A stretch of DNA of 64,000 nt from the NCBI RefSeq assembly GCF_030272615.1, contig NC_081411.1, forward strand, positions 45,399,517 to 45,463,516, in the 5' to 3' direction. The notes beneath the pieces are model-generated. The model was not told where the DNA came from, searched no databases, and worked only from the letters and a program-made list of their open reading frames with translations. The translations under genes were made by a program, and so were the position numbers. Of this stretch, positions 56,972 through 64,000 are shown one piece after another. This DNA comes from Cryptomeria japonica. Lineage: Eukaryota; Streptophyta; Pinopsida; Cupressales; Cupressaceae. Each line of letters begins with the position of its first letter. The stretch's first letter is position 1.

Positions 56972-58294
56972 TTGAAATATTCTCCTCAACAAAGCAATCT
57001 CCTAATAAATGACACCATTGATACAAAGATGGATCCTTGTGCTGAAGATAAGATCATCGAGATAGAAAAATGTCTTGATGAAGAAGAACAAAAACAATAT
57101 GCTGAGTTGTTACATGAATTCCCTGATATATTTTCTTGGATATATTTTGACATGTCTGGCGTAGATCCTAATACTATCATCATAATATTGTCCTAATTCC
57201 TGATGCTAAACCTACTAAGTAGAAGATTCAAAAGATTCACCCTAAGGTGGCATTACTTGTTAAAGATGAGATTGAAAAATTGTTGGATGCTGGATTCATC
57301 CATCCTATCGATTATTCCCCATGGATTTCAAACATTTTGATCATGGCTAAAGATAAAAACAAGATTAGGATGTGTACTAATTTTTGTGATTTGAACAAGG
57401 CCTCTTTAAAGGATGATTTTCCCCTCCCGAATATCGATATGATAGTCGATTCGGTAGCAGAGCATGCTTTACTATCCTCTATCGATGGTTTATCAAGATA
57501 TAATAAAATTTTCATCAATCCCCAAGATCAATATAAAAATGCTTTCACCACTCCTTGGGGTACATTTTGTTGGATTGTAATGCATTTAGGACTGAAAAAT
57601 GCAGGCGTGACCTATCAGCATGATATGACTCTCATTTTCCATGACTATATGCATAAGACCTTAGAATATTACATTGATGACATCTTAGCCAAATCCGTCC
57701 TTCATACAGATCATGTTAAGATCCTTCGTCAAATATTTGAGAGAATCTATAAGTATAACATGTGTTTGAATCCCCGAAAAATGTGTTTTTGGTGTGGATA
57801 GTGGAAAACTATTAGGATTCATAGTTTCACACCGTGGCGTTGAGGTGGATACAAAGAAGATAGATGCTATTGTTAACATGCCACCTCCTAAGAATGTCTC
57901 CCAACTAAAAAGTTTGCAAGGAAAGATCCAAGATATTCATAGGTTCATCTCTCAACTTGCAAATCGTACCTTTCCCTTCACACAATTTCTTAAAAAGAAT
58001 ATCACTTTCCAATGGAATAAGGATTGTCAAGCATTCAAAGAATTAAAAACTTATTTGGCCAATCCTCCCATTCTTCAACCTGCTGATCCTAATAAACCTT
58101 TCCTTCTATACACCGCTGCTTCCCCTCAAGCTCATGTGGGCTTATTAGCACAATGTGATAAAGATGGTAGAGAATGGATAATTTATTACATAAGCTACAC
58201 TCTACTCAATTACGAAGTCCGATATTCTGCAAGAATGACAGTGCCTTGCTTTAGTCTTTGCAACATAGAAGTTGATGAATTATCTCTTGAATGA
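56972..58294 (+). pseudogene. pol: D reverse transcriptase and RNase H
   Basis: Upstream FPDIFSWIYFDMSGVDPN, then a break near 57197. 57247-57801: KLLDAGFIHPIDYSPWISNI, IRMCTNFCDLNKASLKDDFP, LLSSIDGLSRYNKI (first catalytic Asp), TPWGTFCWIVMHLGLKNAG, YIDDILAKS (catalytic pair, YIDD), KCFGV-like end with a shift near 57790. 57794-58294: GFIVSHRGVEVDTKKIDAI, LQGKIQDIHRFISQLANRT and RNase H starting LLYTAASPQAHVGLLAQCD. This is a chromovirus-unlike, Tat/Athila-like gypsy RT. Breaks are two frameshifts and a stop. Confidence 0.9.
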
Positions 58295-58871
58295 TGAGAT
58301 CCATCTTATCCTTAAATTCAATCCTCTTAAACATCTTTTCATCAAAACTGATCTTTCTGGACGCTTAGCTAAGTGGGTTATGATGTTGACCGAGTTTGAC
58401 CTTAAGTTTGTCTCACAAAAGGAAATAAAGGGTCAAGCATTGACTGATCATTTAGTTGATGCTCCTTCACCCTTCTCCCTACCTAATCCAAACTCTTTTC
58501 TTGATGAATACATTTTTTCCATTGAGGTTGATGAGACTTGGGAACTGTACTTTGATGGCTCTAAGTGTCATACAAGATTGGGGGTAGGGGTGGTCTTAAT
58601 CTCTCCTAAAAAGAAGCCTATTCCTTTATCATATTGTCTCAATTTCTTATGTACCAACAACATTGCTGAATATGAAGCTTTTATAGCTAGAATTAAAGTA
58701 GCCTTGGCATTGAATGTGAAACATCTACATATTTATGGAGATTCTCAACTAACCATAAGACAAGTGACAGGAGTTTATCAAGCTAAGAAGGACAAATTAT
58801 CACAATATAAAGATCTAGCTTTATCCTTGTTGCAAAAATTTGATTCTTATACCATGAAGCCCATTCCTTGA
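58272..58871 (+). pseudogene. pol: D second, archaeal-type RNase H
   Basis: After the end of the first RNase H (FIKTDLSGRLAKWVMMLTEF, LVSQKEIKGQALTDHLV-like) a second RNase H follows: WELYFDGSKCHTRLGVGVVL (Asp), CTNNIAEYEAFIARIKVAL (Glu), LHIYGDSQLTIRQVTGVY (Asp). The archaeal-type RNase H gained by Tat elements has this NNIAEYEA and GDSQL signature, distinct from the ancestral one. It is open for 199 residues and stops at 58869 within the usual interdomain region. Confidence 0.88.
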
Positions 58872-59527
58872 AAAGATCATTCAAAAATAAGGATGTGAAG
58901 AAGTTTCTCGAGAAATACTCTATTCAACTTAAATTTTATACACCTTATTATCCTCAATCAAATGGTCAAGATGAGTCTTCTAATAAGACAAATTCTTTGA
59001 AAGATTGTGAACAAGCATGGTAAGGATTGGCATACACAATTAACCTATGCTTTTTGGGCCTATCACACAAGTGTACATGTTTATATGAGTTGTACCCCTT
59101 ATAGTCTTGTTTCTGGTGTTGATGCTATTATGCCTTTGGAGTTAGAGATTCCTTCTTTGATAGTTTCTCTTAGGGGTATAGTGGATGATGATTCCTATAG
59201 AGAGAAAAGACTTCAGCAACTTGAGATGCTCGATGAACAACGTATAAATTTCCTCAAGCATATTCAAGCAAATCATAAAACTTTGCAACAAAGCTACAAT
59301 GGTAAGGTTATTCAACATTCCTTCTCGGTAGAGGATTAGTCATTTATGAGAATCAGTACAATGTGAATGCCTTACCTAAGGAGAAAGTAAAATTCAATCC
59401 TAATTGTCTTGGACCATACATCATTGTGGGAGTCTATGGATCAAGTGCTTATAGGATAGCATATGTGGAAAGTACATCTGTGAAGGAACCCATAAATGCT
59501 ATGTACCTTCATAGATACCATGCCTAG
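58872..59527 (+). pseudogene. pol: D integrase, C-terminal third
   Basis: It begins at KKFLEKYSIQLKFYTPYYPQ and SNGQDESSNKT, which carries the catalytic Glu; the zinc domain and the two catalytic Asp upstream are missing, deleted between the second RNase H and here. A frameshift near 59005 is followed by WHTQLTYAFWAYHTSVHVYM and CTPYSLVSGVDAIMPLELEI (59007-59339), the usual ALWAYRT / TPYSLVYG block. A degraded tail to YLHRYHA ends at about 59526. It could not integrate DNA. Confidence 0.85.
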
Positions 59528-60099
59528 TTTTTCTTCACTATCTCTCTCTATGTCTTTTGCTTCAAAATTGGGTAATATGTTATCATGTATTCATTAAAGT
59601 ATGTAAGATTAAATGATGTTATATTGTTTGGTCTACATTACTTCATTCTTGACAAGCATGTTTCATTGCTGTATTGTTTGTCTTGGATTCTTTTTATGTA
59701 AATTGTAATGGATTTACACTGCATATGTGCTAGCATGTTATACAATTTCTTATGTGTTAAGTATAATTATATTATGTTGTGTTTAATTAGAGTTAATTAA
59801 AACACATTAATCATATATTTCTCAGGCTTAATACATTCTTCTTTTACATCATCAAAGTAGCATTTGATTAAATAGTTAGTTATTTAATTAAATCACACAT
59901 GTATCAATTTAATCATGAAGAATTGAGAAATGAATCACATGGAAATTAAATTAGATATACATTCTCATCACTCAATATGCTACTTCTAATATAAGAAATG
60001 AATATATTGTTTAGGCATTAAAAATAACATAATCGTGAGTGTCATCATATATACATCAATACATCAAATCATCTCCTATTGATAAGACTAGTAGATGGA
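59528..60099. other. D spacer after pol
   Basis: AT-rich with TAATTA/TTAATT-rich text, for example 59790-59900. No gene or repeat that I recognise. Confidence 0.5.
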
Positions 60100-62127
60100 C
60101 GATGGTGGCCAGATGCCCCCTCCTGATCTGGTCGTGGGAGTGGCCCCATAGGGGTATATCATGATATGGACCATGAGTGACTCTCTGAGGAGCTCCTATG
60201 ACCTCTCTCCATCATGATCCCTCGGTATGTGACTGCCTCTATCTGTGACACCGCTAGGTCATTCTCTGTTTGTCGTAATCTCTCTCATAGGACCTCCACG
60301 TCTGTTGGAATAGGAGAGAAAAGGTCCTTTTGTTGTCCTACATTCCTCTAGGATCTGTGTGCTATTTGTGATGAACTCGTAATGTGCACAATCAAAATAA
60401 GGTATGTCACTGCATTTTGAATTACAGAACGCCACTCCTGGATGGTAGCTACAAGAAAGAGAATTTTTTCATCAGTAACATTCTATATCATCAAATCTAT
60501 AATAGGTAAGATACATAAGCTAATCAGCAACATGACACTTTACTTGAATCTCCCTCTTGCCAATAGGGATCATGGACAATGACCTTCTGAGACTGGGACA
60601 CGCTAGGCTCTATGCGCTCATACTATCTTTGTACATTAGGTGTGGGCCGGTGGCAATTAGGTTTAGGACCCCTTATGGGGTCCCTCTCTACTGTATCCTC
60701 CCTAGACTAATGAGCTGTACCTAACTCATCCTCCTCATCCTCATCCTGCTCATCATCCTCCTCCTCCTCCTCCTCCTCATCATCTCCATCCTTATGTCCT
60801 CTCCAGTATCAAGATCACTTCCATCTTCGCCTGCCTCCTACTCCTCTGTGTCGTTAGGCTGATCATCTGAATCTTCCTCAGATGCCTTGTATCCCTCTCC
60901 ATTTCCTAACTTTTTCCATGGTCTGGGGTTCCCTCCACTGAAGTCTACTGGGAAAATGGCTCCAAGGTATGTTCTCCCCCACCATGTGATGTACCATCGA
61001 TGCACACCTAAATCATCTCTATAATCTATTGCTATGTCTTAATCTGACCCATCTGAATCTGTGATGTCGATCTCATCACTAGTAGGCCTAGGAATGGATC
61101 CTAGCCTTAGCATCACTCATGAGTGTCGGATGTACATAGGCACATCACTAGGAACACACTTCTCAAGCCCAAACTTCTGCCAAACTCGATCAAAGTAGAA
61201 GGCAATGACTATGTGGCTATACCGTCCCTCTAGTAGATGATTTCCCTACATGCTGAACAACTATCTGTGTATCCCTACCCACATGGACATCTTGAGGTAG
61301 GGCCTCCATATGATCCCACCCACTATTAATCTATCCAGACTCAACCTCCAATATAGGAGATCGCCGAATCACCACTAACAGGTAAGAGGATAAGCATATA
61401 CCCTAGGCTTCTCTAGGACTAGCTCTATGGGGGTTCCACCAAGCCTAGTGCAGGTAATATTCTCAAACATCTACACCTGTAGTAGTCTGCATGTCATCAG
61501 GCTACATCCCTATTTGAACACATACTCCCCAAGGTCGTGATAGGGATGTGCAAGCATGCTTAGACCCCAAGAGCATATTCTCATGTGTCTCTCCATAACT
61601 CGTATGGCGTAGATGAGTCCTCCATGCATATGTGTGTCGTTCCCATTAGGGAACATGACTAATGTAAGGGTTGCAATCACGAGTTTCCCCACCAATGGAA
61701 CCTCATTAGTAGGGTTTAGGAGCTAGTTAACCATAATGCAACCCCTTGTCTTGCTGCATATCACTCTCCCCACAACATATACCCACTCTCTCTTTTAATC
61801 TTCCTCTGTCTGGTTGGATTGATATCTAATAGTCTCTCCTCTAATGGGAAGGTGCAGAATACAGTATACATCCTCAAGGGCGACCTTCATCTTCCCCATA
61901 GGTAGTGACGATGTCGAGGTGTCTTCATCTGACCTCTCTATCAATGCCATTAGCATCACATAATAGAATTGGATGGCCAACATGGTCATCGCATCCCACA
62001 AGCCCACTACATGTAGAAAATCCCTCTCTCTAGTTGTCAACCTTGGGAACTTCTCCTGTAGGCTCTGAAAGGTGAGACCGGCGGTATGCTCATGGATGTA
62101 GGGTAGTGTCTGCAAAATGCAAAACAA
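60100..62127 (-). pseudogene. Antisense plant-mobile-domain-related ORF in D
   Basis: Antisense to the element. 62127-61795 reads FCILQTLPYIHEHTAGLTFQ, RERDFLHVVGLWDAMTMLA and MGKMKVALEDVYCILHLPIR, the pattern (LT..ERD, then G.M..TLEDV..LL.LPI.G) of the plant mobile domain of MAIN/MAIL1 and many transposons. In the same frame 61695-61510 gives VIATLTLVMFPNGNDTHMHG and YAIRVMERHMRICSWGLSML, matching the domain's FP....V and (Y/C)SWG.A.LA.LY regions. Further down the strand is broken and ends in an acidic Asp/Glu run from a TCC repeat (60727-60790). Antisense extra ORFs of this family are known in some Tat elements. Identification rests on motif memory. Confidence 0.72.
60727..60790. repeat. 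(TCC/TCA)n trinucleotide run
   Basis: Imperfect CTCATC and CTCCTC triplets, including eight near-perfect TCC units; on the minus strand they read as an acidic tract. Confidence 0.9.
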
Positions 62128-62253
62128 TCTATCATTAGTAATCGATCAATCATCTATCATCATCTAATCAATACAATCATTCTATTACTTAGCATTCATT
62201 GCTTGATCCTATGTTGTCATTGGTCGCCCCACATAGGAACTAGGGTATCATGA

Positions 62254-62390
62254 GTGGACCAAGGCACCCTAGTGGGACCATGACGCCCTACTGGGACCAT
62301 GGCGTCTAGAAGGGACCATGATGCCCAGAAGGGACCATGGCACCCAGAAGGGACCATGGTGCCCCCTTGGGACCATAGCACCCTATGACC
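62254..62390. repeat. 19-bp minisatellite, about 7 units
   Basis: The unit GGGACCATGGCGCCCAGAA repeats with variation (GACGCCCTACT, GCGTCTAGAA, ATGCCCAGAA, GCACCCAGAA, GTGCCCCCTTG). It lies upstream of the antisense ORF, whose direction runs away from it. Confidence 0.88.
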
Positions 62391-63154
62391 CCTAGGTGAC
62401 CAAAGGGAGGGTCCTGGCCTGAACTAGGTGATGACATCATCACTTCTAAAAACTTTGAAAACATGAAAAAGTCAAATGCAGTCAATGGAAGGTCAACTCA
62501 CCTCATCGAGCGGTCGGTCGATGAGTACGAACTGGTGTAGGATCTATATTTTCCTAGGTTGCTCAAGTTGGCATCAAGGCCTGATGGAGTGTATGTGGGC
62601 TCCTTTGTAGTGAATAGTGCCAAAAAGTTAGAAAGTGACAAATGAAGGTGTCACTTTCATATTTATTTGTTATGTACTTTTTGACTTTATGTTTAAAAGC
62701 CTAACTTTTGCACTTTTTCTTCAATCTATCATATCTTGAAATAGGAAGCTCTGATTCTCACACCGTTGGTGGCATTGGAATCATGAGGTTGCCCTCTCAC
62801 TTCATGTTAGTTTCATAATATGCTTGGATGAGTAATCATGACTTGTTGTGAACTTGCTTCATCAAAATCTTTATCACAATTCGCTATGGAAAACATGATA
62901 CCCTATTTCACCTCACTAATAAGAAAGTAGAAACAGGGGGGAAATATAGCTACCCGCGAATTTCATCACCTTCCTTAGTAAGAGTTAGGTGATTTTGTGA
63001 TCAAACATGTGGTTTTGTAGGGTGTGGTTCCTAACTGTGTATTGCAAATACTACCGGGGGCTTTGTTCGACTACTTATGGATATATCCTTTTTCAAATAA
63101 TGTTTACTTTTGTGTACTTTAGCTTGCATATGCACATAGTGTCATATGACCACT
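62391..63154. other. D spacer before 3' LTR
   Basis: No coding content recognised on either strand. Confidence 0.5.
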
Positions 63155-63169
63155 AAAAAGGGGGCTAAA
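63155..63169 (+). other. D polypurine tract
   Basis: AAAAAGGGGGCTAAA next to the LTR start TATACTGTCG. Confidence 0.85.
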
Positions 63170-64000
63170 TATACTGTCGTAAATTGTACACCCTTGCTAG
63201 GGTGGTGCAATTTCATACTTAGGTTAGCACCCACCTTAGTGTGTCTTGCATCTTGCATTTCTCATTCCCCTTCAAGCATTTAATTATTTAATTTAATTAA
63301 ATATAAGGTCATGTTTCATCACTTTACACATTAAAAAGTTGGGCCCTTTACCCTAAGCATGCCCCTTTTCATTTTATTCCTCCAATGAATCATTTAATCA
63401 TAAAAACCTAATTATGTCTTATTTTTACCATTTAGGCCCGATTTCGCATATCAAAACATCTTGAAATCAGCTGTAACTTTGGGATACACTCTAATATCAT
63501 CATATCTAATGACCTCAAAAATTTGGTGAAAATTTGGTCAGACTGTGGCGGGAACGCACATGGTCCACGACTTTTTTTGCAAAATTTTGAGAGAATTATC
63601 CTATGATATAATAATGCTTAACCCTAAAATATCAGTTGGAAATTCAAATTCTGGGTCAGCCTAAACATGAAATTAAGATCTAGGGTTTCATACTTCAGAG
63701 CTCTCTTTCTTCATTTGAAAGGGTCTATCTTCTTCTAAGAATATAAGAACAGGATTTTGGAGTAAAAGAGCCTTCTTTGCAGTGAAAGAGTAGATCTTGG
63801 ATGTCTTCAACAATATTTCACATTCATCCATCAAACATTCATCAAGCATCATTTTATCAATTGGGGGCTTTTGAAGATGTAGAAGAACAATAGGAGATCA
63901 TTGACTAATGATTGGGTTGTACCTCTCCCTTGGGGTTAAGTATGGCTACATGTTGTTTTCATGTATTTGCATAAGCTTCATTTTGATTCATATTCATTCT
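63170..64000 (+). repeat. 3' LTR of D, cut by the window edge
   Basis: Aligned with 52864 to about 53695. The two copies differ by scattered substitutions and small indels. Confidence 0.9.

Larger units (their letters stand above)
52864..64000 (+). mobile_element. D: Ty3/gypsy Tat-type element with antisense plant-mobile-domain ORF, runs off right edge
   Basis: The LTRs start at 52864 (TGTAGTGTCATAAATTG) and 63170 (TATACTGTCGTAAATTG). On the plus strand: a pre-protease ORF, protease, reverse transcriptase, RNase H, a second (archaeal-type) RNase H, integrase with its N-terminal two-thirds missing, then about 3.6 kb before the 3' LTR holding an antisense ORF. The RNase H pair points to the Tat lineage. 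No canonical Gag domain or zinc knuckle was found. Frameshifts and stops make it inactive. Confidence 0.88.

Overview
The window looks like intergenic DNA from a seed plant with a very large, retrotransposon-rich genome. A gymnosperm is my best guess, from the style and density of the elements; this is inference, not proof. I see no bacterial genes, rRNA, tRNA or CRISPR. The sequence is AT-rich and almost all of it is LTR retrotransposons in different states of decay. The only non-transposon genes I can support are two copies of a small secreted-peptide gene.

Left half (1-29,680): three copies (U1, U2, U3) of a segmental repeat unit. U1 (1,593-4,569) has lost its middle. U2 (17,766-26,218) is the fullest. 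U3 (26,219-about 29,680) is cut off on its right. U2 and U3 each carry an 81-codon minus-strand gene (19,137-19,382 and 27,844-28,089) for a signal-peptide-bearing, Pro/Phe-rich peptide, with a TATA-like box and an AATAAA signal at matching positions. A Sirevirus-like Ty1/copia element (S2, 4,570-17,765, minus strand) sits between U1 and U2 with the 5-bp target duplication AACAT. The end of a second copy (S1, 1-1,592) lies at the same target site to the left of U1, and the empty site survives in U3 at 26,219-26,223. S2 has no recognisable integrase or reverse transcriptase; it carries a long decayed ORF of unknown function. S2 is itself interrupted by a plus-strand copia element (T, 9,504-15,654, target duplication GCTTC), nearly complete in domains but broken by stops and frameshifts, with a striking run of hairpins between pol and its 3' LTR.

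Right half (29,783-64,000): a nest of insertions. X (29,783-31,959) is a truncated copia pol on the minus strand. B (from 31,960, minus) is inserted in X. C (37,760-52,042, minus, TSD GATAA) is inserted in B's gag. G1 (41,002-48,049, plus, Ty3/gypsy, TSD ATCTC) is inserted in C's pol. D (52,864 to beyond 64,000, plus, Ty3/gypsy of Tat type) is inserted in the 5' LTR of B. B and C have Sirevirus features: iMet primer-binding site, C-rich U5 box, several polypurine tracts before the 3' LTR, and in B a gag with several zinc knuckles and a coiled coil.

The elements complement each other. S lacks pol but shares leader and LTR blocks with C. G1 has gag and a protease-like segment but no reverse transcriptase; D has protease, reverse transcriptase, two RNase H regions and a partial integrase but no recognisable gag, plus an antisense reading frame related to the plant mobile domain (MAIN/MAIL1-like) family. 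Boundaries marked approximate were set by eye from LTR comparison. No alignments or database searches were run.
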